A DNA stretch of 64,000 nucleotides from Aquabacterium sp. (GTDB lineage Bacteria > Pseudomonadota > Gammaproteobacteria > Burkholderiales > Burkholderiaceae_C), in contig JARXAJ010000298.1 in NCBI GenBank assembly GCA_029865965.1, positions 36,884-100,883 of the forward strand, read 5' to 3'. Both the position numbers and the translations under genes were made by a program. Below are positions 27,017-36,645 of the stretch, piece after piece (the stretch's first letter is position 1; each line of letters begins with the position of its first letter). The notes under the pieces were generated by a model, which was not told where the DNA came from, ran no database searches, and was given only the letters and a program-made list of their open reading frames with translations.

Positions 27017-27828
27017 GCCGGAAAGGGCTGGCTTTGCAGTTGAAGCCATGCAAGGCTTGCCTCCACCATCCGGGGGGCGTCTTCCAGCTCGCTGGCTGCC
27101 CAGGGAGCTGCGTCCTGCACAGCCATGGCCGAAACCAAGGACTCAGGCCATGCCGCCAGCAACCGGGTGGACCCTGGCAACAGGACGGGCGGTGTCTGGC
27201 TGCTTGACTCCAGCCACAGTGTCGGCACGCTGGGCTTGGCCAGTTGTGCGTGTTCCATCGGTCCTGCCAGGTCGGGATGCACGGCATAACCCGACAGCTC
27301 CAGCACCTGGCCTTCGGCCAGCTGTCGCCGCAAGTCTGCCGGTGACAAGCCTGCTGGCGCACCCGTCAACGTGGCTGCCGCGGCCGTGCGCAACCACTGC
27401 TGGACCACACTCTTGCCCTGGGTAGTCGGCTGCCACCAGAGCTGGCCTTGCAGGGCGCCCAACGCGGCCAGTGGGCTGCCCAGCAGCGCACCACCCCGCA
27501 CGCCCCAGGCCAGCAAAGGGATGCCGGCATGCTCGGTCGCCAGCCAGGCAAGCGCGGCCTGGGCATCCGCAAGCCACCCGGCCCACCGCGCGTCCGCGAA
27601 ATCGCCGTCGCTGTCACCGCATCCGTGCAGGTCGAGCGTCAGGACCGCATAACCCGCATCAGCCATGGCCAGGCAAGCCTGGGCCAGCGCGCGCCGCGTC
27701 TTGTTCTGCTCTTCGGCCAGGCCTTGCAGCAGCAACAACGCAGCACGGGCCTGTTGATCCGGTTGCCAGTGCAAGGCAGCACGGATAGAGCCGTCGCCGC
27801 GCTCCAGAAAGAAGGCGCGTCGGCGCAC
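27013..27828 (-). CDS. Alpha/beta hydrolase-like protein, exosortase A system-associated hydrolase 2
   Basis: 271 residues from GTG 27828, just after the acyl carrier protein stop; the tracked ATG at 27900 would overlap that gene by 62 bases. It begins RRRAFFLERGDGSIRAALHW. The core has ALLLLQGLAEEQNKTRRALA and LTLDLHGCGDSDGDF. The strand-5 elbow reads LLAWGVRGGALLG, so there is arginine or glycine where the nucleophile should be and the usual catalytic residue is not evident. It may be a non-catalytic partner of hydrolase 1 or use another residue. This fits the XrtA-associated hydrolase 2 family (the TIGR03101 type, from memory). Confidence 0.83.
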   Translation of the reverse strand: MRRRAFFLERGDGSIRAALHWQPDQQARAALLLLQGLAEEQNKTRRALAQACLAMADAGYAVLTLDLHGCGDSDGDFADARWAGWLADAQAALAWLATEHAGIPLLAWGVRGGALLGSPLAALGALQGQLWWQPTTQGKSVVQQWLRTAAAATLTGAPAGLSPADLRRQLAEGQVLELSGYAVHPDLAGPMEHAQLAKPSVPTLWLESSSQTPPVLLPGSTRLLAAWPESLVSAMAVQDAAPWAASELEDAPRMVEASLAWLQLQSQPFPA

Positions 27829-27838
27829 GGTCCGTGTG

Positions 27839-28093
27839 TCAGGCCAACTTGCCAGCGACAAAGCGGGTGAGCGCGCCCACTGTGGCAAACACATCGCCAT
27901 CGATTTCGTCGTCGTCCACGCTGATGCCGAGTTGCTCCTCCAGCGCAGTGATCAGTGTGACCACCGCCATGGAATCCAGTTCTGGAACGGCGCCCAGCAA
28001 GGGTGTGTCGTCAGTGAACCGGCTTGCCCGTCCGCCGAGACTCAGGACATCATCAAGGATGCGCAGCACGTGCGCCTGGGTCGCTGATGGCAT
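27839..28093 (-). CDS. Acyl carrier protein, exosortase A-associated
   Basis: 84 residues from ATG 28093. The phosphopantetheine serine is in PELDSMAVVTLITALEEQ at about residue 41, with the normal DS(M/L) motif, and acidic helix 3 follows (SVDDDEIDGDVFATV). It should be a four-helix carrier that holds an acyl or aminoacyl group as a thioester in the cytoplasm. The AMP-ligase that could load it is divergently transcribed 214 bases away. It is the first gene of the - strand operon, and the downstream hydrolase 2 starts 10 bases after its stop. Confidence 0.9.
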   Translation of the reverse strand: MPSATQAHVLRILDDVLSLGGRASRFTDDTPLLGAVPELDSMAVVTLITALEEQLGISVDDDEIDGDVFATVGALTRFVAGKLA

Positions 28094-28224
28094 GGGTAAG
28101 GAACTGTTCTGATGGGATTGCCGCGCAATCGCGCGAAGACTTTGAAGTCTAGCGCTGTCAGCGCGACAGGGCTGCGACAGATGGCATGAATACTGACCTT
28201 GCGATGCATACTTCTCAGCTGCCT

Positions 28225-28241
28225 TGGCGCAGGGCCTGCGA
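28225..28241 (+). promoter_or_regulatory. Possible sigma-54 (-24/-12) promoter for the AMP-ligase gene
   Basis: The sequence TGGCGC-AGGGC-CTGCGA has GG and GC separated by ten bases, as the -24/-12 class requires, and differs from TGGCAC-N5-TTGCA at a few positions. It lies 67 bases before the ligase ATG. PEP-CTERM/EPS genes in related bacteria are often controlled by sigma-54 with PrsK/PrsR, but neither regulator is in the window. Read by eye only. Confidence 0.3.
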
Positions 28242-28307
28242 AACTCGGCGCGCCTGCCTGACAGTCACTGTTGCCCTCGATTGAAGAGACCCTGTCGCCC
28301 ACACGCC

Positions 28308-29912
28308 ATGCAATCATTCGACGCGCACTTGTTGCACCACTTGATCGCCATCAGTGCTGACCGTCATGCGGACAGTACCGCGTTGACTCACGGTGACGTA
28401 TCGCTGGACTTTGCCCATTTGCACCGCCAGGTCAGCGGCTTTGCTGCGGGGTTGATGGGCTTGCCAATCCATCGTGGCGAGCGCGTTGGAATCTACCTTG
28501 AGAAGCGCTGCGAGACCGTGGTGGCCAGCTTTGGCGCCACGGCGGCGGGCGCCGTGTTCGTGCCGATGAATCCGCTGCTCAAGGGCGAGCAGCTGGGCTT
28601 CATCATCCAGGACTGTGGTGTACGCGTGCTGGTGACGTCGGCGGAACGGTTTCGACAAGTCAAGGACGTGCTGGCATCCTGCCCGAGCCTGCGCGCCGTT
28701 GTGCTGACCGATGGTGCCGAGCAGGAGATCGACCAGACCTGGCCACTGCTCGACTGGGCGCAGTTCGTGGCAGCGCCCCCGTGCGCCACCCACCGCGTCA
28801 TCGACACCGACATCGCCGCCATCCTCTACACCAGTGGCTCCACCGGCCGGCCCAAGGGCGTGGTGCTCAGCCACCGCAACATGGTTGCCGGCGCCAAGAG
28901 CGTGGCCAGCTACCTCGACAACTGCCCCACCGACACCCTGCTGGCCGCGCTGCCGCTGAGTTTCGATGCCGGTTTCAGCCAGTTGACGACGGCGTTCCAC
29001 GTCGGCGCCAAGGTGGTGCTGCTGAACTACCTGCTGCCGCGTGACGTGCTCAAGGCCATGGTCAAGCACCGGGTGACGGGCCTGACTGCCGTGCCGCCGC
29101 TCTACATCCAGCTCACCCAGCTCGACTGGCCGCCCGAGATTGACCAGAACCTGCGCTACTTCGCCAACACCGGCGGCCGCATGCCGCGCGAGACGCTGAA
29201 CCTGCTGCGCCAGCGCGCGCCGTCGGCCAAGCCCTTCCTGATGTATGGCCTGACCGAGGCCTTTCGCTCCACTTACCTGCCGCCTGACGAGGTCGATCGG
29301 CGCCCGGATTCCATCGGCAAGGCCATCCCGAACGCCGAAATCCTGGTGCTGCGCGAAGACGGCACCGAGTGCGGCCCCGACGAGCCAGGCGAGCTGGTGC
29401 ACCGCGGCGCACTGGTCGGCCAGGGCTACTGGAACGACGCCGAGAAGACCGCCGAGCGCTACAAGTTGCTGCCTGCCGGCGTGGGTGGGCGTGAGTCCGG
29501 CCTGCAGCTGCCCGAGTACGCGGTGTTCTCCGGTGACACCGTCCGCAAGGATGCCGAAGGCTTCTTGTACTTCATCGGCCGCCGCGACGAGATGATGAAG
29601 ACCTCGGGCTACAGGGTCAGCCCCACCGAGGTGGAAGAGGTGCTCTACGCCACCCGGCTGCTGGGCGAATGTGCCGCCTTCGGCGTCGACCATGCCACCC
29701 TGGGTCAGGCCATCCAGGTGATCGCCACGCCGCCGGCAGGCGCAGATGCCGTGGATGTGCCCGCCCTGCTGGCCGCCTGCAAGCAGTGCATGCCCGCCTA
29801 CATGGTGCCGCACGGCGTGCAGGTGGTGTCTGGCCCGCTGTCGCGCAACCCCAACGGCAAGATCGACCGCAAGCTGCTGTCCACGCAGTGGGCACAGCAG
29901 CAGACGGGCTGA
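28308..29912 (+). CDS. Acyl-CoA ligase (AMP-forming), exosortase A system-associated
   Basis: 534 residues from ATG 28308; the tracked start 28224 has no support. AMP-binding motifs in order: P-loop ILYTSGSTGRPKGVVLSHRN, YGLTEAFRSTYLPP, the SGDTVRKDAEGFLYFIGRRD hinge and the catalytic lysine in RNPNGKIDRKLLS. It makes an acyl- or aminoacyl-adenylate and would pass it to the carrier protein at 27839 or to CoA. This is the XrtA-associated ligase family (the TIGR03098 type, from memory). The matching decarboxylase lies about 8 kb away at 38002, not next to it. It converges with the permease gene, with stop codons touching (29912/29913). Confidence 0.93.
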   Translation: MQSFDAHLLHHLIAISADRHADSTALTHGDVSLDFAHLHRQVSGFAAGLMGLPIHRGERVGIYLEKRCETVVASFGATAAGAVFVPMNPLLKGEQLGFIIQDCGVRVLVTSAERFRQVKDVLASCPSLRAVVLTDGAEQEIDQTWPLLDWAQFVAAPPCATHRVIDTDIAAILYTSGSTGRPKGVVLSHRNMVAGAKSVASYLDNCPTDTLLAALPLSFDAGFSQLTTAFHVGAKVVLLNYLLPRDVLKAMVKHRVTGLTAVPPLYIQLTQLDWPPEIDQNLRYFANTGGRMPRETLNLLRQRAPSAKPFLMYGLTEAFRSTYLPPDEVDRRPDSIGKAIPNAEILVLREDGTECGPDEPGELVHRGALVGQGYWNDAEKTAERYKLLPAGVGGRESGLQLPEYAVFSGDTVRKDAEGFLYFIGRRDEMMKTSGYRVSPTEVEEVLYATRLLGECAAFGVDHATLGQAIQVIATPPAGADAVDVPALLAACKQCMPAYMVPHGVQVVSGPLSRNPNGKIDRKLLSTQWAQQQTG

Positions 29913-31643
29913 TCAGAACGGAAAGACCAACGGCACCGCGACCAGGCAGATGCCCATGTAGACCAGCGCCAGCGGTGTGCCGGCGCGGACATAGTCGCCC
30001 AGGGTGTAGCGGCCCGGTGACATCACCATCAGGTTGGTCTGGTAGCCGTAGGGCGTGACGAAACTGCAACTGGCGCCGTAGAGCACAGCCATGACGAATG
30101 GCATGGGTGCAAGGCCGAGTTGCTCGGCCACGCCGATGGCCACCGGGAAGGCCAGCGCAGCCGCAGCGTTGTTGCTCATCAGCTCGGTCAGGATCCAGGT
30201 GATCAACAGGATCAACGCCAGCGCCGCATGCGGCCCCCAGGCTGCTGCGCTGCCCAGCAAGGCGCCGGCCAGCAGCTTGGCCGTGCCGGTGTCGATCATC
30301 ACCTCGCTGATGATCAGCGCCGCGCCGATGATCACGATGATCTCGTAGGGCATGTTGCGCCGCAGTTCCTGCCAGCGGGTCAGCCCGGTGGCAGTGAAGA
30401 GCGCCAGCAGCACCAACAGGCCCTTGAGGAAGTCCACCACGCCGAAGGCTGACAACCCGATCACCGCAACGAAGCCGGCCATGGACAGCCAGGCTTTGCG
30501 GGGGTCGGTGAACTTCTGCAGCGCCCGCTGCGAGACGATGACGAAGTTGCGCGCCAGATTGTTGCGCTTCTCGAAGTCAGGCCCGGTCACCAGTACCAGG
30601 GTGTCGCCCACTGCAATGCGGGTGTTGCCCAGTGACCCGCCCAGGCGCTCGCTGCCGCGCCGCACTGCCACCACGGCAGCGTCGAAGTGCGAGCGGAAGT
30701 CGGCCTCGCGCACCGTGCGGCGGGCCAGCATGCTGTTGGCTGCCACCACCACCTCGACCAGGTTGTCCAGCGGCAGGTCGGCGTGCCGGCCATGTGGCTG
30801 CAGGCCCTCGAAGCGGGTCAGCAAATCCAGCCGGGTCACGTCGCCAGCGAAGACCAGCAGGTCGCCAGACTGCAGCACCTCGTGCGGCTCCACCGGCGCG
30901 ATCAGCCGGTCGCCGCGGACGATCTCGGTCAGGAACAGGTGGCCCAGGTTGCGCAGACCGTTGGCCTCCACCGTGCGCCCGGCCAGGGCCGAGCCGGACA
31001 GCACCTCGGCCTCAACGAAGTAGTCGCTCTGCGTGTCTCGCTGCGCTGGCCGATCGGCCAGCAGATGCGGGTACAGCAAGAGCATCAGCGCGCCACAGCC
31101 CAGCACCACGGCCAGGCCCACCCGCAGCAGGTCGAACAGGTGCAGGCCCGGCATGCCGCGGCCCACCAGAAAGCTGTTGACCAGCAGGTTGGTGCTGGTC
31201 CCCACCAGCGTGAGGACGCCGCCCAGCGACGCGGCATAGCACATCGGCAGCAGCAGCCGGCTGGCGCTGTGGTGCCGGTTGTTGCGCAGTGGGCCGATCA
31301 GGGACGCCACCACCGCCGTGTTGTTCAGGAAGGCAGAGTACAGCGCGGTTGCGGCGTACAGCTTGAGCAGTCCCCAGCGATAAGACCCTTGCACCAGGCT
31401 GTCCGCCAGGGTCTCAAGCAAGCGGCTCTTGTCGAGCACCACGCTCAGCAGCAGCAGCACCACCACGGTGACCAGGCCGGTGTTGGTCACTTGTTTCAGC
31501 GCATCGCCAAGGCTGATCAGGTCGAGCAGGATGAAGGCGAACGCCACGCCGGCGAACACCGCCGCCGGCGCCTGGCGTCCACGCACCAGCAAGACAACCA
31601 GCGCCACCAGGCCGGCCGCCACGGCCGCTTGCTGCCAGGTCAT
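29913..31643 (-). CDS. SLC13/DASS-type permease with two TrkA-C domains, probably sulfate transporter
   Basis: 576 residues, about ten to twelve membrane helices, with a central soluble part. DASS-type sodium/carboxylate-site features are SAFLNNTAVVASLIGPL and LVGTSTNLLVNSFLVG in the first half, and ELMSNNAAAALAFPVAIG and VTPYGYQTNLMV in the second. The middle has two TrkA_C (RCK-like) domains, for example GLRNLGHLFLTEIVRGDRLI. Such proteins in bacteria and algae move sulfate, and this one is on the same strand directly downstream of cysD-cysNC, which supports sulfate. Other divalent anions cannot be excluded. A 28-base gap separates it from cysNC. Confidence 0.85.
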   Translation of the reverse strand: MTWQQAAVAAGLVALVVLLVRGRQAPAAVFAGVAFAFILLDLISLGDALKQVTNTGLVTVVVLLLLSVVLDKSRLLETLADSLVQGSYRWGLLKLYAATALYSAFLNNTAVVASLIGPLRNNRHHSASRLLLPMCYAASLGGVLTLVGTSTNLLVNSFLVGRGMPGLHLFDLLRVGLAVVLGCGALMLLLYPHLLADRPAQRDTQSDYFVEAEVLSGSALAGRTVEANGLRNLGHLFLTEIVRGDRLIAPVEPHEVLQSGDLLVFAGDVTRLDLLTRFEGLQPHGRHADLPLDNLVEVVVAANSMLARRTVREADFRSHFDAAVVAVRRGSERLGGSLGNTRIAVGDTLVLVTGPDFEKRNNLARNFVIVSQRALQKFTDPRKAWLSMAGFVAVIGLSAFGVVDFLKGLLVLLALFTATGLTRWQELRRNMPYEIIVIIGAALIISEVMIDTGTAKLLAGALLGSAAAWGPHAALALILLITWILTELMSNNAAAALAFPVAIGVAEQLGLAPMPFVMAVLYGASCSFVTPYGYQTNLMVMSPGRYTLGDYVRAGTPLALVYMGICLVAVPLVFPF

Positions 31644-31671
31644 GTCTGCCTGTGTGCAGGGAACCTGGGCA

Positions 31672-33576
31672 CTATGCGATCAACCCGAGTTCCCGCAGCC
31701 TGGCCACCACCACGTCAGCCGCTTCGTCGGCAGAGCCGGTGCTGGTGTTGACACGGAGTTCCGGCATCTGCGGGGCTTCATAGGGCGAATCGATGCCGGT
31801 GAAGTTCTTCAACTCGCCGCGCCGCGCCTTCTTGTACAGGCCCTTCACGTCACGCTGCTCGGCCACATCCAGCGGTGTGTCCACGAACACCTCGATGAAC
31901 TCGCCATCCGCCACCAGGCCACGTGCCATGGCGCGCTCGGCCCGGAACGGTGAGATGAAGGCGGTGATCACGATCAGCCCGGCATCGACCATCAGCCGCG
32001 CCAGTTCGGCCACGCGGCGGATGTTTTCGACCCGGTCGGCCTCGGTGAAGCCCAGGTCCTTGCACAAGCCGTGGCGCACGTTGTCGCCATCGAGCAGGTA
32101 GGTGTGGTGCCCCATCGCATGCAGGCGCTTCTCCACCAGGTTGGCGATGGTGCTCTTGCCGGCGCCAGACAGCCCGGTGAACCACACCACGCCCGGGCGC
32201 TGACCCTTCTGGGTGGCGCGGGCTGCCTTGTCCACATCGACATGCTGCAGATGGATGTTGTGCGACCGGCGCAGCGCAAAGCGCAACATGCCTGCGCCCA
32301 CGGTGGCATGGCTGAGCCGGTCGATCAGGATGAAGCCACCCATTTCGCGGTTGTCGGCATAGGGGTCGAACGCGATCGGCCGGTCCAGCGCCAGGTTGAC
32401 CTCGCCGATCTCGTTGAGCGCCAGTTGCTTGGCTGCCAGATGCTCCATCGTGTTGACATTGACCCGGTACTTCGGCTCCGTGATGGTGGCGTTCACCGTG
32501 CGCGCGCCGATCTTCATCAGATAGGGCCGGCCCGGGTACATCGGCGCGTCGGCCATCCACACCAGTGTGGCCTCGAACTGGTCGGCCACCTCGGCCGGCC
32601 CATCGGCGCCGCTGATCACGTCGCCGCGCGACACGTCCACTTCATCGGCCAGGGTCAGGGTGACAGACTGGCCGGCCACCGCCAGCGGCAGGTCGCCCTC
32701 GGCCGTGACGATGCGCGCCACCGTGCTCTCGCGGCCCGATGGCTGGATGCGCACCCGGTCGCCTGGCCGCACCTGGCCGCCTGCCAGACGACCGGCAAAG
32801 CCGCGAAAGTCCAGATCGGGCCGATTCACCCACTGCACCGGCAGGCGCAGCGGGCCTTGTTGCAGGCGGCCTTCATCCACTTCCACGGTCTCCAGCCAGC
32901 CCATCAGCGTGGGCCCGCGGAACCAGGGTGTCTGGTGGCTGGGCTGCAGCATGTTGTCGCCCTTGAGCGCCGACAGCGGGATCGCGGTGATGCCCTCCAG
33001 TCCGATCTGCCGGGCGAAGGCCCGGTAGTCGTCGACGATGCGCTCGAAGGTGGCTTGGCTGTAGCCGACCAGGTCCATCTTGTTGATCGCCAGCACCACC
33101 CGCCGGATGCCGATCAGGCTGACCAGGTAGCTGTGGCGGCGGGTTTGCGTCAGCACGCCCTTGCGGGCGTCGATCAGGATCACCGCCACATCGGCGGTGG
33201 ACGCGCCGGTGACCATGTTGCGGGTGTATTGCTCGTGGCCGGGGGTGTCGGCCACGATGAACTTGCGCCGCTCGGTGCTGAAGTAGCGGTAGGCCACGTC
33301 GATGGTGATGCCCTGCTCGCGCTCGGCCGCCAGGCCGTCGACGAGCAGCGCAAAGTCGATGTCGCCGCCCTGCGTGCCCCACTTCCGGCTGTCAGCCTCG
33401 ATCGCCGCGAGCTGGTCCTCGAACAGCATCTTGGCGTCATACAGCAGGCGGCCGATCAGCGTGCTCTTGCCATCGTCCACGCTGCCGCAGGTGATGAAGC
33501 GCAGCAGGCTTTTGTGCGCATGCTGCTGCAGGTAGGCGCCGATGTCGGTGGCAATGAGTTCTGAGACATGTGACAT
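31672..33576 (-). CDS. cysNC: Bifunctional sulfate adenylyltransferase subunit 1 / adenylylsulfate kinase
   Basis: 634 residues. The GTPase half has [16 protein letters not shown] (P-loop, residues 30-45), [11 protein letters not shown] (G3) and AINKMDLVG (G4). Beta-barrel domains follow. From about residue 450 there is an APS kinase domain with [20 protein letters not shown] and [15 protein letters not shown]. CysN with CysD turns sulfate and ATP into APS, and the CysC half phosphorylates APS to PAPS. Many Betaproteobacteria assimilate sulfur from APS without a kinase, so the PAPS step may serve sulfotransferases. Its ATG shares one base with the cysD stop. Confidence 0.96.
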   Translation of the reverse strand: MSHVSELIATDIGAYLQQHAHKSLLRFITCGSVDDGKSTLIGRLLYDAKMLFEDQLAAIEADSRKWGTQGGDIDFALLVDGLAAEREQGITIDVAYRYFSTERRKFIVADTPGHEQYTRNMVTGASTADVAVILIDARKGVLTQTRRHSYLVSLIGIRRVVLAINKMDLVGYSQATFERIVDDYRAFARQIGLEGITAIPLSALKGDNMLQPSHQTPWFRGPTLMGWLETVEVDEGRLQQGPLRLPVQWVNRPDLDFRGFAGRLAGGQVRPGDRVRIQPSGRESTVARIVTAEGDLPLAVAGQSVTLTLADEVDVSRGDVISGADGPAEVADQFEATLVWMADAPMYPGRPYLMKIGARTVNATITEPKYRVNVNTMEHLAAKQLALNEIGEVNLALDRPIAFDPYADNREMGGFILIDRLSHATVGAGMLRFALRRSHNIHLQHVDVDKAARATQKGQRPGVVWFTGLSGAGKSTIANLVEKRLHAMGHHTYLLDGDNVRHGLCKDLGFTEADRVENIRRVAELARLMVDAGLIVITAFISPFRAERAMARGLVADGEFIEVFVDTPLDVAEQRDVKGLYKKARRGELKNFTGIDSPYEAPQMPELRVNTSTGSADEAADVVVARLRELGLIA

Positions 33577-34499
33577 CAGAAGTACCCTTCTTGCTTCTTT
33601 TTCTCCATCGAGGCCGACTGGTCGTGGTCGATCATGCGGCCCTGGCGCTCGCTGGTGCGGGCCAGCAGCATCTCCTGGATGATGGCCGGCAGGGTGTCGG
33701 CCTCGCTCTCGACGGCACCACTCAGCGGGTAGCAGCCCAGCGTGCGGAAGCGCACCTTGCGCATCACCGGCACCTCACCGGGCTCCAGCCGGAAGCGGTC
33801 GTCGTCAACCATCAGCAGCGTGCCGTTGCGCTCGACCACCGGGCGCTCGGCGGCAAGGTACAGCGGCACGATGGGGATGTCCTCCAGCTGGATGTATTGC
33901 CAGATGTCCAGTTCGGTCCAGTTGCTGATCGGGAACACGCGGATCGACTCGCCGGTGCGCTTGCGGGCGTTGTACAGGCTCCACAACTCGGGCCGCTGGG
34001 CCTTCGGGTCCCAGCGGTGCTGGTCGCTGCGGAAGCTGAAGATGCGCTCCTTGGCCCGGCTTTTTTCCTCGTCGCGGCGGGCACCGCCAAAGGCGGCGTC
34101 GAATCCGTGGTGGTCGAGCGCCTGCTTCAGGCCCTGCGTCTTCCACATGTCGGTGTGGATCTGGCTGCCATGGTCGAAGGGGTTGATGCCCATGGCCTTG
34201 GCTTCCGGGTTCTGCCACACCAGCAGCGGCATGCCCATCTCGGTGGCCATGCGTTCGCGCATCGCGTACATGGCGCGGAACTTCCACGTGGTGTCGACAT
34301 GCAGCAACGGGAAGGGCGGTGGCGCCGGGTAGAAGGCCTTGCGCGCCAGGTGCAGCATCGTGGCCGAGTCCTTGCCGATCGAGTACAGCATCACCGGCTT
34401 GTCGCACTCGGCAACCACCTCACGAAGGATATGGATGCTCTCTGCCTCCAGGCGTTGCAGGTGGGTCAACCGGGCGGGCGTGGCAGAAGTCATGGGCAT
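33576..34499 (-). CDS. cysD: Sulfate adenylyltransferase subunit 2
   Basis: 307 residues. It is a PAPS-reductase-like ATP pyrophosphatase with the loop [21 protein letters not shown] at about residues 35-55. [20 protein letters not shown] and [20 protein letters not shown] follow, standard in CysD. With CysN it adenylates sulfate in the cytoplasm. It is the first gene of the - strand cysD-cysNC-permease operon and faces cysQ across a 155-base divergent region. Confidence 0.96.
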   Translation of the reverse strand: MPMTSATPARLTHLQRLEAESIHILREVVAECDKPVMLYSIGKDSATMLHLARKAFYPAPPPFPLLHVDTTWKFRAMYAMRERMATEMGMPLLVWQNPEAKAMGINPFDHGSQIHTDMWKTQGLKQALDHHGFDAAFGGARRDEEKSRAKERIFSFRSDQHRWDPKAQRPELWSLYNARKRTGESIRVFPISNWTELDIWQYIQLEDIPIVPLYLAAERPVVERNGTLLMVDDDRFRLEPGEVPVMRKVRFRTLGCYPLSGAVESEADTLPAIIQEMLLARTSERQGRMIDHDQSASMEKKKQEGYF

Positions 34500-34654
34500 C
34501 GGGCTGGGGGTGGCGTGTGACGGCGGTCAGATCGCATGGCGATTGGGCGCCGCGTTGCGCTGGCGGTGTCCGCCACAATTCGGCGCTTCGGCGCGTCTTC
34601 GAGAAGGCGCTGATGTTGCCAGAACTCACCCATAACTCCATTGCAGCCCCACCC

Positions 34655-35437
34655 ATGATCAGTGCTGAGTCTTTCGAAGCCCTGGCCGCTTTGGCCCGCC
34701 AGGCTGGTGATGTGGTGATGGCCGTCTACGCCACGGATTTCACCGTGCGCGGCAAGAACGATGCCTCGCCAGTCACCGAAGCCGATGAGCGCGCCGAGGC
34801 CGTCATCCTCGCCGGCCTGGCCCGGCTGGCCCCTGACATTCCGGTGGTGGCGGAAGAATCGGTGGCCGCCGGCCGCACCCCCGATGTGTCGGGCGGCCGC
34901 TTCTGGCTGGTCGACCCGCTCGACGGCACGCGCGAGTTCATCCACCGCAATGGCGAGTTCACCGTCAACATCGCGTTGATCGACCAGGGCCGCCCGGTGG
35001 CCGGCGTGGTGCTGGCGCCAGCGGTGGGCGGGCCCGCCGGCCGGCTGTTTGCCGGCGTGGTGGGCCAGGGCGCCTGGGTCGAGGATGCACATGGCCGGCG
35101 GCCGATCCACTGCCGCGCCGTGCCGGCAGACGGCCTGACCGTGGTGGCCAGCCGGTCGCATGGTGATGCCGCGGCGCTGGACGCATTTCTTGCCGGCCGC
35201 CGGGTGGCGCAGCTGGCCAATGCGGGCTCGTCGCTCAAGCTGTGCCTGCTGGCCGAAGGCGCTGCCGATCTGTACCCCCGCCATGGCCGCACCATGGAAT
35301 GGGACATCGCTGCCGGCCACGCCGTGCTGGCCGCTGCCGGCGGGCAGGTGTGGTTGATCGACGGCAGTGCACCGCTGGGCTACGGCAAGCCCGGGTTCGA
35401 AAACCCGCACTTCTACGCTGCCGGCACCGGCCGCTGA
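34655..35437 (+). CDS. cysQ: 3'(2'),5'-bisphosphate nucleotidase (CysQ)
   Basis: 260 residues from ATG 34655; an upstream in-frame ATG at 34613 would add 14 residues of no visible value. Metal-site motifs of the inositol monophosphatase superfamily are present: SPVTEADERAEAVI, PVVAEES, WLVDPLDGTREFIHRNGEFT and MEWDIAAGHAVLAAAGG. CysQ removes the 3' phosphate from PAP, the by-product of PAPS use. It is placed back to back with cysD. It converges with the epimerase gene, leaving a 4-base gap. Confidence 0.93.
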   Translation: MISAESFEALAALARQAGDVVMAVYATDFTVRGKNDASPVTEADERAEAVILAGLARLAPDIPVVAEESVAAGRTPDVSGGRFWLVDPLDGTREFIHRNGEFTVNIALIDQGRPVAGVVLAPAVGGPAGRLFAGVVGQGAWVEDAHGRRPIHCRAVPADGLTVVASRSHGDAAALDAFLAGRRVAQLANAGSSLKLCLLAEGAADLYPRHGRTMEWDIAAGHAVLAAAGGQVWLIDGSAPLGYGKPGFENPHFYAAGTGR

Positions 35438-35441
35438 CGGC

Positions 35442-36449
35442 TCAGACCTTGTAGTAAGCCCGGTACCAGGCCATGAAGCGGCCCACGCCCTCGTCGATCG
35501 ACGTGGCGGGGCGGAAGCCGGTCCAGGCTTGCAGCGCAGAGACATCGGCATAGGTGGCCGGCACATCGCCCGGCTGGATGTCCATCAGCAGCTTCTGCGC
35601 CGTCTTGCCCGTGTGGCGCTCGATCGCGGCGATAAAGTCCAGCAGCGGCACCGGGTCGTGGTTGCCGATGTTGAAGACCCGGTACGGCGCCCAGCTGCTG
35701 GCGGTGTCGGCTACCACCTTGTCGTAGCCGGGGTCGGCCTGCGGCGGGCGGTCCAGCGTGTGCACCACGCCGGCGGCGATGTCGTCGACGTAGGTGAAGT
35801 CGCGCACCATCTTGCCGTGGTTGAACACCTGGATCGTCTCGCCCGCCAGGATCGCCCGGGTGAACAGGAACAGCGCCATGTCGGGCCGGCCCCAAGGGCC
35901 GTAGACGGTGAAAAAGCGCAGGCCGGTGGTGGGCAGGTTGAACAAGTGGCTGTAGGTGTGGGCCATCAGCTCGTTGGCCTTCTTGCTGGCGGCATACAGG
36001 CTCACCGGGTGGTCCACGCCGTGGTGCTCACTGAAGGGCATCACCGTGTTGCCGCCATACACGCTGCTGCTGCTGGCATACACCAGGTGCTGCACGCCAT
36101 GGTGGCGGCAGCCTTCCAGGATGTTGGTGAAGCCGACGATGTTGCTGTCGATGTAGGCGTGCGGGTCGACCAGGGAGTGCCGCACCCCGGCCTGTGCGGC
36201 CAGGTGCACCACCCGGTCGAAGCGCTCGGCTGCAAACAGCGCGGGCATGGCGCTGCGGTCGGCCACGTCCAGCTGCACGAAGCGGAAGTTGGCGTCGCCT
36301 GTCAGGCGCGCGAGCCGGTCTTGCTTGAGCTGCGGGTCGTAGTAGGCGTTCAGGTTGTCCAGGCCGACAACGGTGTCGCCACGGTCCAGCAGCAGGCGGG
36401 CGACGTGGGAGCCGATGAAGCCGGCAACGCCGGTGAGCAGGATGTGCAT
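35442..36449 (-). CDS. NAD-dependent epimerase, UDP-glucuronate 4-epimerase type
   Basis: 335 residues from ATG 36449 (GTG at 36455 is also in frame). An extended-SDR Rossmann motif, ILLTGVAGFIGSHVARLLLD, opens the protein. The active site has YASSSSVYGG (serine) and YAASKKANELMAH (YxxxK). The phrase GLDNLNAYYDPQLKQDRL is typical of UDP-GlcA 4-epimerases. It should interconvert UDP-glucuronate and UDP-galacturonate. UDP-glucuronate would come from Ugd, encoded divergently 196 bases away, so the two form a pathway pair for acidic sugars. Confidence 0.9.
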   Translation of the reverse strand: MHILLTGVAGFIGSHVARLLLDRGDTVVGLDNLNAYYDPQLKQDRLARLTGDANFRFVQLDVADRSAMPALFAAERFDRVVHLAAQAGVRHSLVDPHAYIDSNIVGFTNILEGCRHHGVQHLVYASSSSVYGGNTVMPFSEHHGVDHPVSLYAASKKANELMAHTYSHLFNLPTTGLRFFTVYGPWGRPDMALFLFTRAILAGETIQVFNHGKMVRDFTYVDDIAAGVVHTLDRPPQADPGYDKVVADTASSWAPYRVFNIGNHDPVPLLDFIAAIERHTGKTAQKLLMDIQPGDVPATYADVSALQAWTGFRPATSIDEGVGRFMAWYRAYYKV

Positions 36450-36645
36450 GGTCACGGTGGTGGTGGGTGCGGGCCGGACCGTCGGCCGCTGCCCTGGATT
36501 GTTGCCGCTGCAAACCGGTGCAAGTGGCTGTCGGGCGGGTTTTCCGTGGCGGGTGGCACGGCTGTAGTGGGGCCGTCACCGCATTGAAGGGGCGGACAGG
36601 CAGAATCCCCGCGTTGACCGTGGGTCAGGACTGGAGCACGAAAGC

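Noticed and set aside
32071-33564. 497-residue + strand ORF opposite cysNC
   Set aside because: Antisense shadow of a well-conserved gene.
34544-34560. TGGGCGC-N4-TTGCG in the cysD/cysQ divergent region
   Set aside because: The -24 half is poor and sulfate activation genes are normally under other control.
36541-36575. TGGCACG resembling a -24 box before ugd
   Set aside because: The -24 half matches well but no TTGC follows at the right distance.
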